Assembly (NCBI RefSeq): GCF_001192835.1
Contig: NZ_DF968182.1
Span: forward strand, 2,885,113-2,949,112
From: Lentimicrobium saccharophilum
GTDB taxonomy: Bacteria; Bacteroidota; Bacteroidia; Bacteroidales; Lentimicrobiaceae
DNA: 64,000 nucleotides
Direction: 5' to 3'
Positions 7,294-16,446 of the stretch are shown here, in pieces (the stretch's first letter is position 1; each line of letters begins with the position of its first letter). The notes beneath the pieces were generated by a model. That model saw only the letters and a program-made list of their open reading frames with translations, was not told where the DNA came from and did not search any database. Made by a program: the position numbers and the translations under genes.

Positions 7294-9627
7294 TTAAACT
7301 CCACCAAATTTCACCGTCAGCAACATCTTCGTTTTTACCTTCCGGCCTGATTGCTTTCCGGGGTTCCATGCAGGCATCAGGCGAATTACGCGCAGGGCTT
7401 CTTCATCGCAGCCATAACCCAGCGATTTCACTACACGGAAGCTGTTAAGGTTGCCGTTTTTATTAACCACAAATTCGACAATAACATCACCACTGATGCC
7501 TTTCTGCAAGGCCAGTGCCGGGATTTTCAGGTTTTTTTTCAGAAAACACTCAAGTGCCTGCACCCCGCCCCTGAAAGAAGGTTTTGTATCTACCTTTGCC
7601 AGATCCAGCACCTCAGTATCTTCCATATCTATGCTAACCACTTCGCACACTGCATAACCCATGGATGCATGCTCAGCCTTGTTGTAACGGCTCAGGCGAA
7701 CGCCTGAAACATGCTGCGCAACAGCAAAATCACTGACTCCTTCAGGCAGGGGCAGGGGCTGACGTACGGTAACAACAGGGCTGCCGTCGTTTCTTATCAT
7801 ACTGTCGACCGCGAGAAAAGAGGTATAGTTGGTAAGCAGGTTATAGTCCAGCCCCAGTTTGGTCACCTTTTCTTCCACCTCGAACGGCACTCCTTCAAAG
7901 CCTCCTGTATAATCATCAACCCGGCGGATCTGCTCCCTGGCCCACAGGTATTTAATGGCTTCATTATCAGAGGATGAAACAGCCCGGCTAAGCGGAATAC
8001 GTACCTCATAATCGCCTTTCCCGGTCTTTCCGGATAGCACGATACTCCCCTGCGGTTTGCCGCGGTATTTACCGAAAATCACCACCGGGCGAGAGGCAAA
8101 TAAGTCGGGCACCGAAGCCGGTTCCGGCTCATCAACCATAAATTCATTGAAGGCGATGTTAACCCCGGTAAGCAGGGGTGAGCTGATGTACTTCAGAAAA
8201 CTGCCGGCCTTCTCGGTAGCTTCCTGCTCGCTGGTTATAATACATGACTCGCCGGCTCCGGCATGGGCCAGCCCTTCGATAAGATAACGGTTTACCGAGC
8301 TGCCGATGCCGAAGCTGAAGAAACTGGCTTCATTCAGGCTGGTGCGGATCAGCTCGAAAGCCTCTTTTTCCACGGTAACGTAACCGTCGGTGGCAATCAC
8401 AAATGTACGTGCATAATTTCCGGACGATTTCATGGACAATGCCTGTTTCAGGGCGGGAAGCAACTCTGTGCCTCCTCCTCCCTGCTGACCATCCAACATC
8501 CTGAGCGCAGCAGTGATGTTTTCACCTGTTGCGGCTACCGATTGCCGGGCAAATTGAGCCGAACCTCCGGAAAAGAAAAGTATGTTAAACTGATCGGAAG
8601 ACTTCAGTCCATTCAGCAACCCGGATATCAGCTTTTTGGAAACCTGCAGCGGGAATCCGTACATCGATCCGGACACATCCACAATAAATATGTATTCACG
8701 GGGAGGAATCATTTCGGACTCCATCCGGGCCGGTGGCTGAATGCTGGCCATGAAAAAGTTTTCTTTTCCGTCACTGTAGAGCCAGACGCCGCTTTCCACG
8801 CCTTCGCCCCCGAGACGATACTGAAGGATGAAGTCTCTGTTGCCACCGTGTAATTCGCTGTTTCCCATCTTGACCGAAGCTGAATTCCGGTCTTTGTAGT
8901 CCACCTCAACCTGGTGCGAAGTACACCTGACCTCCCTAAGGGGCAGGCCCGAGATGATGCTGCAATCCAGGTCGAAGGTATAAGCCGGAAGTTCCCCTTC
9001 CTTCAGCCAGGGATTGGCGTTCCACTCCGGTCCGCCGTTTCCTTCGCTGCTGCCTTTATGGTACCGGGGGCCCACCACCGTGGGGTAAACAAATTCATAA
9101 ACCCCTTCGCGTTGCTGCAGGGTTTCGGTATAAGCAATTTCAACCTCCACCAAATCACCGGGCATTATATTACCCACATGCATTTCGAAGACATTGGGCC
9201 GCTGTTGCTCCAGCAGCGAGGCAGTCCTGCCTTTCTTTACCGCGGCATTGTAATCTTTTTGCGCCTGATCGCGGGTTTCAATCCTTGCAGTAATGGTACG
9301 GCTGCCGATTTTCATCTGCATGGCGTGTACGGCCGAGCGGGTGGACCCCGGAAATACATACACCGCTTCAACGGGCTGATTGCCGCGATTCTGATAAACC
9401 TGACTTACGGTTACATGGGCAATCACCCCGGCAATACGCACTTTAGCCGATGTAGACTTTAATGGCAGCACCTCCGTTGCCCCTCCGGGAACTTCAAAAT
9501 ACGGCACCTCTGCATGACCGGGTATAAATGTCTGGGCCTGAGCACCGGTAGGTAAGCCCAGAAAATACATTGCGGAGAGCCCTGCCATTCCGTGACGGAA
9601 TATTTTGTTTAATGTGTTGATTTTCAT
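7294..9627 (-). CDS. VIT and von Willebrand A domain protein with C-terminal TonB domain
   Basis: 777 residues: signal peptide 1-32 (ending AQAQ), VIT domain about 45-175 (VIAHVTVSQVYQNRG, EAVYVFPGS), a vWA domain with MIDAS motif DVSGSMYGFP near residue 316 plus the ATDGY strand, and a TonB C-terminal-like domain from about 690 (ISGDVIVEFVVNKNGN, GCDEEALRVIRLMP). VIT-vWA proteins are known in many bacteria as metal-dependent adhesion/interaction modules; the TonB-type tail is an added module. Periplasmic or outer-membrane-facing location is likely. The tail is recognisably paralogous to those of the next two TonB-domain genes. Function unknown. Confidence 0.85.
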   Translation of the reverse strand: MKINTLNKIFRHGMAGLSAMYFLGLPTGAQAQTFIPGHAEVPYFEVPGGATEVLPLKSTSAKVRIAGVIAHVTVSQVYQNRGNQPVEAVYVFPGSTRSAVHAMQMKIGSRTITARIETRDQAQKDYNAAVKKGRTASLLEQQRPNVFEMHVGNIMPGDLVEVEIAYTETLQQREGVYEFVYPTVVGPRYHKGSSEGNGGPEWNANPWLKEGELPAYTFDLDCSIISGLPLREVRCTSHQVEVDYKDRNSASVKMGNSELHGGNRDFILQYRLGGEGVESGVWLYSDGKENFFMASIQPPARMESEMIPPREYIFIVDVSGSMYGFPLQVSKKLISGLLNGLKSSDQFNILFFSGGSAQFARQSVAATGENITAALRMLDGQQGGGGTELLPALKQALSMKSSGNYARTFVIATDGYVTVEKEAFELIRTSLNEASFFSFGIGSSVNRYLIEGLAHAGAGESCIITSEQEATEKAGSFLKYISSPLLTGVNIAFNEFMVDEPEPASVPDLFASRPVVIFGKYRGKPQGSIVLSGKTGKGDYEVRIPLSRAVSSSDNEAIKYLWAREQIRRVDDYTGGFEGVPFEVEEKVTKLGLDYNLLTNYTSFLAVDSMIRNDGSPVVTVRQPLPLPEGVSDFAVAQHVSGVRLSRYNKAEHASMGYAVCEVVSIDMEDTEVLDLAKVDTKPSFRGGVQALECFLKKNLKIPALALQKGISGDVIVEFVVNKNGNLNSFRVVKSLGYGCDEEALRVIRLMPAWNPGKQSGRKVKTKMLLTVKFGGV

Positions 9628-9793
9628 TGCTGTAAATTTTTATAAATTTGAAAATAGATTAAGTCTGTGACATACTCCGGATAAGGCCATTGTTTTGGCC
9701 TGATGCAGAACACCCTTAAAAGGACCAGAAAGCAGGGCTCCGGGATAGAGCCCCTGAGGAGGACCGGGAATATTAAAAGTCTGTCCGCCCGGT

Positions 9794-10471
9794 TTACTGA
9801 ATCAACCTGAACACCACCGGCAGGTTCAAAGCCACCCGCACGGCTTTTCCGGCCTGACGCCCGGGTTCCCAGTCCGGCATCATTTTCACTACCCTTTCCG
9901 CTTCCTCGCTGCACCCACCCGGGAGACCACGCAGGATTTTCACGGAGGTAACGCGACCGTCAGGCTCAACCACAAAAGTGATGTAAACGGTTCCCGAAAT
10001 ACCTGCTTCTCTGGCAGGACCCGGGTACCTGATATTTTCCGCCAGATACCTCATCAGTCCGGCCTCACCACCGGGAAACTGCGGCATTTTCTCAACAATT
10101 ACGAATGGTAACTGTTCCTCAACAGTTTCTTCATCGGGCAGGCGACCGGGTAATTCGAAAGGAGGAATAAACTCCAGCGGATCGGTTTCAATTTCTATTT
10201 CAATCTCCGGCAAATCTTCAGCCAGGTTGTCTACCTCCCGGATCAGGGTGGTGTTGACCGGCTTTGGTAGTTCCTTTTTGACGGGAATAATGTCGATGAT
10301 TTCCATTTCCGGCTCTGAGTAAGTCCGGGGGGGCAGGTCAATGTTACCCGCATCAGGGGTTTTCCACTCGAAAGCTGCAAGCACGACACCCAATGAGAGA
10401 ATCAGCCCCAGCTGCAGAAATACAAAACGCTTTCTCTCAAGATCGGCGTTACTGTTTTTACGTGTTTCCAT
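9794..10471 (-). CDS. TonB-family energy transducer-like protein
   Basis: 225 residues from the ATG at 10471 (METRKNSNADLERKR); the extended frame to 10537 adds 22 implausible residues. A single membrane helix at about 18-38 (VFLQLGLILSLGVVLAAF) is followed by a Pro/Glu-rich periplasmic linker and a C-terminal TonB domain (FPGGEAGLMRYLAENIRYP, GTVYITFVVEPDGRV, GCSEEAERVVKMMPDW). TonB proteins pass energy from ExbBD to outer-membrane transporters. No exbB/exbD lies next to it, so its partner transporter and even its energising role are open. Confidence 0.88.
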   Translation of the reverse strand: METRKNSNADLERKRFVFLQLGLILSLGVVLAAFEWKTPDAGNIDLPPRTYSEPEMEIIDIIPVKKELPKPVNTTLIREVDNLAEDLPEIEIEIETDPLEFIPPFELPGRLPDEETVEEQLPFVIVEKMPQFPGGEAGLMRYLAENIRYPGPAREAGISGTVYITFVVEPDGRVTSVKILRGLPGGCSEEAERVVKMMPDWEPGRQAGKAVRVALNLPVVFRLIQ

Positions 10472-10576
10472 GGCAAAAGGATTTTGAGGGTAAGAACTTA
10501 ATTTAAAGAGTAGATGCAGGATGTTGTCATTTTCCATAGCAAACAGGGAAAAAGCACAGAAAATTTCAATAAAAGC

Positions 10577-10611
10577 TTGGCACTGAAATTGATCAGCAAT
10601 CGTTACATTTG
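10577..10611 (+). promoter_or_regulatory. Candidate promoter of the ECF sigma gene
   Basis: TACATTTG at 10604-10611 matches TAnnTTTG, with TTGG at 10577-10580 upstream. The start codon follows at 10630. Confidence 0.5.
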
Positions 10612-10629
10612 TAAAAAATCACTGATCAT

Positions 10630-11223
10630 ATGAGGATTCCCCTGACGGAAGGCAAGCTGAGCGATCATCTGAGCGATGAGGAGCTGGCCGGATTTTTCCG
10701 TCAGTCAGGAAATCAGGAGATCATAGGGGAGTTGTTCCGCAGGTATTCACATCTTGTATTGGGGGTATGTTTGAAATACCTCGGAAACCGGGATGATGCA
10801 AGGGATGCGGCCATGGAAGTCTTTGAAAAGCTTTTCCGGGCACTTCGCAAATATGAGGTTACCAATTTTAAATCCTGGTTATATACAGTTACGCGGTCAC
10901 ATTGCGCCATGAAGCTGCGCGAACAACGAAAGGAAGGATTTAAGCTGGGATGGGAAGCAAATCTGATGGGTGAAATTATGGAAAAACTGGGTTCTCAGCA
11001 TCTTAGTACTGATGATGAAACCGAAGAGAAAATCCGCAGGCTTCACCTGGCAGTTGAAAATCTTCCTCCAGGGCAGCAGCAATGTATTCTGCTGTTCTAT
11101 TTTGACGAAAAATCATATCATGAGATAGAACAGTTAACAGGATTTACGGCCATGGAAGTGAAAAGTCACATTCAGAACGGCAAAAGGAATCTGAAAAATG
11201 CCCTGGAGAAATCAGCATACTGA
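10630..11223 (+). CDS. ECF-type RNA polymerase sigma factor
   Basis: 197-residue sigma-70 family factor with region 2 (LFRRYSHLVLGVCLKYLGNRDDARDAAMEVFEKLF, then FKSWLYTVTRSHC) and region 4 (LPPGQQQCILLFYFDEKSYHEIEQLTGFTAMEVKSHIQNGKRNLK). Directs RNA polymerase to a specific promoter set. The next gene, eight bases downstream, encodes a zinc-binding anti-sigma-like membrane protein, the classic pairing. Target genes are unknown; the divergent TonB gene is a natural candidate. Confidence 0.92.
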   Translation: MRIPLTEGKLSDHLSDEELAGFFRQSGNQEIIGELFRRYSHLVLGVCLKYLGNRDDARDAAMEVFEKLFRALRKYEVTNFKSWLYTVTRSHCAMKLREQRKEGFKLGWEANLMGEIMEKLGSQHLSTDDETEEKIRRLHLAVENLPPGQQQCILLFYFDEKSYHEIEQLTGFTAMEVKSHIQNGKRNLKNALEKSAY

Positions 11224-11230
11224 ACGGGAT

Positions 11231-12523
11231 ATGGAAAACAAACCTGATTATAAAATATTCACACCTTCGGGATGCCTCAGTCCGGAAGGCTTGGCATTTT
11301 ACGTTCAGGGCAACCTCAACGCTGCAGAAACCGCTTTGGTTAATGATCATCTGGAGCATTGCGAAATGTGCGCGCTGGCGGTGGAGGGCTACCGCTTTTC
11401 CATACCTGTTGAGTTCAATGAAGACCTGGCGACGCTGGATGCTTCATTCAGCCAAATGAAGGCAGAGGTGCCCGAAAGCGTTAATAAGGAAGCGATGCCA
11501 TCGGTTCCCGCCAACTTTGAAGGGCCCCGTTTCCCCAGGCTCAGCCAGAAAGAGATACGCGAATTCAGTGATTCAATTCTGCGTGACAGCCGGAATGCCG
11601 GCAACAAGGCTCAAAACAAATCCACTGAAAATCCAAAAAAAGCAGGATTTTTCAGCAGACATAAGTCCATGCTGCTGGCTGCCTCCGTAGTATTAATAAT
11701 TGCCGTTACGGGCGGGTGGTTCTTTTTCGAAATCTACAAAACCGGAAAGCAACGTGAATTTGCTACTGCCATTGAAAAGGAAAACACCACGGCCGTAACC
11801 GCCTTACCCGCTGAACCGGCTGACTCAGCCGAAGCGCTGCCTGCCCCCGCTTCACCCGTGGCCATAAAGGATGAGCAACATCCATCCGTTGGAATACCGC
11901 AGACGAAAGCAACCGATGCCATTGAAATTGTAAGCGATAATATCGAAATTGATGCAGAGATGCCAGCTTCCGAAGAAGAATATATTACTACTGAGCGGAT
12001 GCCCCCGCTGGATGTCAAAAAACTTCAGGAGCCTTCCATTCGGAAAAGCGAGGGATATGCAGTTGCAGAGCCACTGCCGGTTCAGGAAGCTGAAACGATT
12101 TATATTGAAGGTGTTCAGCTTTCGGAAAATAAGAGAATGAAAGGAAATAAAGCTGCGGAAGTTGATATGGAAGCGGAAGTTGCAGAAGCTGAAGTTTTTA
12201 TGGTTGTAGAAGAGGCCCCTGTCTTTCCGGGTGGCGAAGAAGCCAGAATCCGTTTTTTGCAACAGAATATCAGATATCCTCAATTGGCGCGTGAAAGCAG
12301 CATACAGGGAACCGTTTACGTTACTTTTGTCGTTGAACGCAATGGTGCAATCAATGATGTACGGGTCCTCCGTGGTATCGGGGGAGGTTGCGATGAGGAA
12401 GCCGTGCGCGTAATCAGGGCTATGCCCAAATGGATGCCCGGAAAACAAAGGGGAAAACCGGTCAGGGTTCAGTTTAATATGGCTGTAAAATTTATCCTTA
12501 ACGGCAACTTAATACCAGAATAA
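11231..12523 (+). CDS. Anti-sigma-factor-like membrane protein with C-terminal TonB domain
   Basis: 430 residues from the ATG at 11231 (MENKPDYKIF); the upstream ATG at 11198 lies inside the sigma gene. N-terminal zinc-binding anti-sigma motif HLEHCEMC (H-x3-C-x2-C), a membrane helix at about residues 135-155 (SMLLAASVVLIIAVTGGWFF), a long acidic/Ala-rich periplasmic linker and a TonB C-terminal domain (FPGGEEARIRFLQQNIRYP, GTVYVTFVVERNGAI, GCDEEAVRVIRAMPKW). It should hold the adjacent sigma factor at the inner membrane. A TonB domain on an anti-sigma factor suggests sensing of, or docking to, an outer-membrane partner; that part is inference. Confidence 0.82.
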   Translation: MENKPDYKIFTPSGCLSPEGLAFYVQGNLNAAETALVNDHLEHCEMCALAVEGYRFSIPVEFNEDLATLDASFSQMKAEVPESVNKEAMPSVPANFEGPRFPRLSQKEIREFSDSILRDSRNAGNKAQNKSTENPKKAGFFSRHKSMLLAASVVLIIAVTGGWFFFEIYKTGKQREFATAIEKENTTAVTALPAEPADSAEALPAPASPVAIKDEQHPSVGIPQTKATDAIEIVSDNIEIDAEMPASEEEYITTERMPPLDVKKLQEPSIRKSEGYAVAEPLPVQEAETIYIEGVQLSENKRMKGNKAAEVDMEAEVAEAEVFMVVEEAPVFPGGEEARIRFLQQNIRYPQLARESSIQGTVYVTFVVERNGAINDVRVLRGIGGGCDEEAVRVIRAMPKWMPGKQRGKPVRVQFNMAVKFILNGNLIPE

Positions 12524-12580
12524 TAAACTGAATGCATTTAAAAATGTGTTAAAAAATCAGGGAATTGGTTTATTATACCT

Positions 12581-12588
12581 TATTTTTG
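12581..12588 (+). promoter_or_regulatory. Candidate -7 box upstream of the LysM transglycosylase
   Basis: TATTTTTG matches TAnnTTTG. I do not see a good -33 element at the right distance, and the leader to the ATG at 12723 would be about 130 bases long. Confidence 0.35.
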
Positions 12589-12722
12589 CAACGGGACATG
12601 TTTTGCACAATACAGGGGCTTGGAAATTTCCAGATAACTATATGATTGTCAGGCTATATCTCTGAAACAGTGGAATGGCCTTTCACATTCCTGTGTGTGT
12701 AATCAGGAATAAACATTTAATA

Positions 12723-14555
12723 ATGAAGATTATAAGATTCTCTGGCATCCTGATCGCGGTATGCTGCCTTTTTCCAACAATTGATCTTTTCAGTCAGGAT
12801 ATTCCTGCCCCGGCCGATACCAGCCAGTCGGCCTTTGAATTTATCAAAGATGATTTTATTGCTGCATCGCTTGATAGCCTTGCCGGCCTGAGATACTTTG
12901 AGGGATTTGAGTGTCCCTCTGATGAAACCCTGAAAAACGTCTTTGGCTTTACCCCGGGATTTGTTCCGGTGTATGCAGATTCTGTCTATTACAACCGCCT
13001 TAAAAAGCTGGATGCAGCCTCGCCGATCAATTTAACCTATAACCAATACGTAAAGGATTATATTGAGCTTTATGCCGTAAAAAAACGAGGACTCATGGAG
13101 CGGGTAATGGGTCTGGCACAGATCTACTTTCCGATGTTTGAGGAACACCTCGACAGGTTTAATATGCCATTGGAACTCAAATACCTTGCAATTGTAGAAT
13201 CTGCGCTGAACCCGGTAGCGAAGTCCAGGGTCGGAGCAACAGGGTTGTGGCAGTTTATGTATGGTACCGGAAAAGCCTACAATCTGAAGGTTACCTCGCT
13301 GGTTGATGACCGCCGTGACCCCCTGAAATCGACCATTGCTGCCTGTGAGCATATGAATGATCTGTATAAGATGTACAACGACTGGCTGCTGGTGCTGGCT
13401 GCCTACAATTCAGGCGCCGGAAATGTAAACAAGGCCATACGCCGCTCAGGAGGTAAAATGGATTTCTGGCAGATCCGTCCCTTTCTTCCCCTTGAAACCA
13501 GAGGTTATGTCCCCGCTTTCATAGCGGTCAATTATGTGATGTCTTACGCTGCCGAACATAATCTCCGGCCGGTTCAGCCCCTCTTCCATCATTTTGAAAT
13601 TGATACGGTTATTGTAAAGGATGTTTTGTCATTCAATCAGATATCAACACTGTTGAATATTCCTGTTGAAGAAATTGAATTTCTGAATCCGGCCTATAAG
13701 AGCAGAATTATTCCCGCCACCAAAGAAAACACTTATGTGCTGCGGCTTCAGAAAAAGAATATAGCAGATTTTGTCAACAACGAAGCCCAGTTATATGCCT
13801 ATCGTTCCCAGGCCGAAATTGAAAAGGAACAGGTGCTCGCAATGATGAAAACAGTAACTCAGGCGGAATACCATAAGGTTAAACGAGGGGAAAGTCTTGG
13901 AGTAATTGCCCGGAAATACCGTTGTTCGGTCAACGATCTGAAAAAGTGGAACAGGCTGAGGTCAACCAATATTCAGATCGGCCAGCGCCTGATCGTCAGA
14001 CCTGAAAGTTTTGAACAGGTAACATACGCACAGGCAAAACCAAAGCCTGCTCCTGCACAACAAACTGCTGCCCAGACCGCATCCACACAGGAAACTACAC
14101 CAAATAATACCAGCGCTGAAGCGGTCGCAACCATAACAGCCACCGACTCTGCCGGTGCAGAACCAGAAATTATTGTTCGAAGGGAAAATATATATCACCG
14201 GGTGAAACGGGGCGAAACCCTGGGTCGTATCGCAGGTAAATATAATACCAGCATTGCAGAAATTCAGCGGCTTAACAACCTGAAAGGTAGTATTATTCAG
14301 GCCGGAGCAAGGCTTATTGTCGGAACAACCGAGATAACAGAAACTTCAGGACAAGCGGTGGCAGATAATCATCAGAAAACAAAGGAAAAGAATACGGTAT
14401 TCAAATATTACACCGTTCAGCAGGGAGATACTCTCTGGAAAATTGCCAATCAGCATGAGGGCGTTACGGTTGAGGATATTAAACGGCTAAACAATATCAC
14501 CAACGAGAAACAATTAAAACCCGGACAGAAAATAAAGGTCACCGTGGTCTCCTGA
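12723..14555 (+). CDS. mltD: Membrane-bound lytic murein transglycosylase D-like protein with three LysM repeats
   Basis: 610 residues from the ATG at 12723 (MKIIRFSGILIAVCCLF, a signal peptide); the frame extends to 12675 but without a better start. The goose-lysozyme-like SLT domain spans about 125-290, with catalytic Glu in LAIVESALNPVAKS and the motifs GATGLWQFM and AYNSGAGNV. Three LysM repeats follow (YHKVKRGESLGVIARKY, YHRVKRGETLGRIAGKY, YYTVQQGDTLWKIANQH), separated by Ala/Thr-rich linkers. Cleaves peptidoglycan with anhydromuropeptide release, for wall turnover. Stands alone. Confidence 0.92.
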   Translation: MKIIRFSGILIAVCCLFPTIDLFSQDIPAPADTSQSAFEFIKDDFIAASLDSLAGLRYFEGFECPSDETLKNVFGFTPGFVPVYADSVYYNRLKKLDAASPINLTYNQYVKDYIELYAVKKRGLMERVMGLAQIYFPMFEEHLDRFNMPLELKYLAIVESALNPVAKSRVGATGLWQFMYGTGKAYNLKVTSLVDDRRDPLKSTIAACEHMNDLYKMYNDWLLVLAAYNSGAGNVNKAIRRSGGKMDFWQIRPFLPLETRGYVPAFIAVNYVMSYAAEHNLRPVQPLFHHFEIDTVIVKDVLSFNQISTLLNIPVEEIEFLNPAYKSRIIPATKENTYVLRLQKKNIADFVNNEAQLYAYRSQAEIEKEQVLAMMKTVTQAEYHKVKRGESLGVIARKYRCSVNDLKKWNRLRSTNIQIGQRLIVRPESFEQVTYAQAKPKPAPAQQTAAQTASTQETTPNNTSAEAVATITATDSAGAEPEIIVRRENIYHRVKRGETLGRIAGKYNTSIAEIQRLNNLKGSIIQAGARLIVGTTEITETSGQAVADNHQKTKEKNTVFKYYTVQQGDTLWKIANQHEGVTVEDIKRLNNITNEKQLKPGQKIKVTVVS

Positions 14556-14710
14556 TATTACCTTTTAAACAGGTTTGGCTCGCTTTAAAGTTTTTTCCGG
14601 GAATATTTTTCAGGTTGTTTATAAATCGTTCAATAAATTGAATCATCCTGCGTTATGACTCAAACTCCTGAATTTCCGGTATATATTGAACTAACTTCAT
14701 TGTAACTACC

Positions 14711-15718
14711 ATGAAAAAAACCATTGGATTTTTTTTTCAGCTCCTCCTTTTAATCGGGTTATCTTTCACGGTTTTATCATGCAGGCATGAGGGCAAGACC
14801 ATGAAACCTTCCTCTACCGGTAAGCCTTCTGAGATCGTCGTCGTATCGGAGAACAACCTTTGGAAAAGTTCAGCAGGGGACTCTATCCGCGCTTTTTTCA
14901 GCAGACCGGTTCCGGGCCTGCCTCAGCCGGAACCTTTTTATAAACTGGTACAGATCAAGGAGGATGAATTCGGGAGATTACTTAAAATACACCGCAATGT
15001 ATTGATTATTACCATCGACAGCGCCCTTGCCAAACCTCAGGCTGAACTGAGGCGCGATATCTGGGCCAGCCCCCAGCGCGTGGTAAAGATTTCCTCACCA
15101 ACCATTGAAGGAATTAAAGAAATTTTTGCAGAAAGAAGCAGCGAAATCCTGAATCTCTACGATAATGCTGAAATTGAACGTCTCCAGGCCCTTTATTCAA
15201 AGAGCCTGAACCTTAAAGCCAGTGAAAGCATAAAAAAAGTGTTCAATCTCGACATGAATATTCCGGCTGACTATTATGTTGCTGTTCAAAAAGATAACTT
15301 CATCTGGCTCAGGCGCGAAACCAACGTAATGAGTCAGGGCCTATTAATCTATTCCTATCCATATACCGATACAGTGGCATTCAACCCGCTGAAAATCAAA
15401 TCTGTCAGAAATCAGTTTACCCAACTTTTTATACCAGGCCCCAGCGACAGTTCTTATATGGTCATTGCAGACGAGTTTATTATTCCCCAATCCAGAACCA
15501 TAACCCTGAAAGAAGAACCGGCCATTGAAATGAGGGGACTCTGGGAGGTAAGAAAGGATTTTATGGGCGGACCATTTATCAACTACACTTTTGTGGACAA
15601 AAAGAATAATCTGGTAATCGGGTTGGATGGTTATGTCTATGCACCCAATGAACCCAAATATGATTACCTGAAACAGGTTCAGGCCATTCTGCTGTCCTTT
15701 AAATTTACTGAAAATTAA
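14711..15718 (+). CDS. DUF4837 family lipoprotein
   Basis: 335 residues with a lipoprotein signal (lipobox TVLSC, Cys24). The sequence matches the DUF4837 pattern found across Bacteroidetes: an early GKPSEIVVVSE segment, DIWASPQRVVKISSP, a central NFIWLRRET and a C-terminal RGLWEVRKDFMGGPF segment. The family's function is not known; it is expected to be anchored in the outer membrane. It is a single gene with its own terminator. Confidence 0.85.
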   Translation: MKKTIGFFFQLLLLIGLSFTVLSCRHEGKTMKPSSTGKPSEIVVVSENNLWKSSAGDSIRAFFSRPVPGLPQPEPFYKLVQIKEDEFGRLLKIHRNVLIITIDSALAKPQAELRRDIWASPQRVVKISSPTIEGIKEIFAERSSEILNLYDNAEIERLQALYSKSLNLKASESIKKVFNLDMNIPADYYVAVQKDNFIWLRRETNVMSQGLLIYSYPYTDTVAFNPLKIKSVRNQFTQLFIPGPSDSSYMVIADEFIIPQSRTITLKEEPAIEMRGLWEVRKDFMGGPFINYTFVDKKNNLVIGLDGYVYAPNEPKYDYLKQVQAILLSFKFTEN

Positions 15719-15726
15719 GGTTATAT

Positions 15727-15775
15727 AAAGCGGCCTGCATTTTTTTAAAAAAAAACTTGCAAACCGCTTTTCTTT
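15727..15775 (+). terminator. Terminator after the DUF4837 gene
   Basis: AAAGCGG (15727-15733) pairs with CCGCTTT (15764-15770). The inner stem is formed by a T run against an A run plus TGCA/TGCA, and TTCTTTT follows. Confidence 0.65.
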
Positions 15776-15788
15776 TGCTTTACATTTG
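15757..15788 (+). promoter_or_regulatory. Candidate promoter of the efflux operon
   Basis: TACATTTG at 15781-15788 matches TAnnTTTG; TTG at 15757-15759 stands 21 bases upstream, near ideal spacing. The promoter overlaps the operator palindrome described separately. Confidence 0.55.
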
Positions 15789-15802
15789 ACCAATTGGTTA
15801 AA
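15785..15802 (+). promoter_or_regulatory. Candidate TetR operator
   Basis: TTTGACCAATTGGTTAAA is an 18-base palindrome with one non-complementary pair. It starts inside the -7 box and ends 32 bases before the tetR start codon. Size, symmetry and position fit an autoregulatory site of the TetR-family repressor encoded next to it. Confidence 0.6.
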
Positions 15803-15834
15803 GTATATGGTTAAATTGTTCCCCTGATTTATAA

Positions 15835-16446
15835 ATGACTGATTTGGATCAAAATACAGAGCAACTGATATTCCGGGCAGCCAGAAAGGTGTTTACCTTA
15901 AAAGGCTATAATGGTGCACGGATGCAGGAAATTGCTGATGAGGCCGGAATAAACAAGGCCTTGCTTCACTATTATTTCCGGAATAAGGATAAACTCTTTG
16001 AAGGCGTTTTCGGGGATGTGTTAAAAACCCTTTTCCCGGGTCTTACAAATATACTAACAGCTGATCTTCCACTGTTTGAAAAAATCCCGCTGTTCGTCTG
16101 TCAATACATTGATATTTTGACAAATAATCCTGAAATAGCGGGATTTGTCTTATATGAACTCCGATTAAACCCGCAACGGCTGGTTGGTAACATGAGGGAT
16201 ATCGGGATAGATATGAACCTTATCCGCAGTCAGATTGAGTCTGAGGTTGCAGCAGGCATCATCCGGCCGGTAAAGCCTGAGCACCTGATTGCCAACCTTA
16301 TATCGATGACGATATTTCCATTCATTGCAAGACCGGTGCTGATGAGCGTCGCAGGAATGGACGAGGTTCATTATACAAAGTTTATTGAGGAACGAAAAAG
16401 AATAGTTCCTGAAACTATTATTCAATCCTTAAAACCAATCCAATGA
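15835..16446 (+). CDS. TetR/AcrR-family transcriptional regulator
   Basis: 203 residues. Residues about 10-55 form the TetR helix-turn-helix (IFRAARKVFTLKGYNGARMQEIADEAGINKALLHYYFRNKDKLFEGVF, given here only as the domain's key run of NKALLHYYFRNKDKLF); the C-terminal part is the ligand-binding domain. First gene of an efflux operon; its stop overlaps the tolC start by four bases (ATGA). This arrangement resembles the E. coli cecR-ybhGFSR locus, where the regulator controls its own efflux genes. Ligand unknown. Confidence 0.9.
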   Translation: MTDLDQNTEQLIFRAARKVFTLKGYNGARMQEIADEAGINKALLHYYFRNKDKLFEGVFGDVLKTLFPGLTNILTADLPLFEKIPLFVCQYIDILTNNPEIAGFVLYELRLNPQRLVGNMRDIGIDMNLIRSQIESEVAAGIIRPVKPEHLIANLISMTIFPFIARPVLMSVAGMDEVHYTKFIEERKRIVPETIIQSLKPIQ

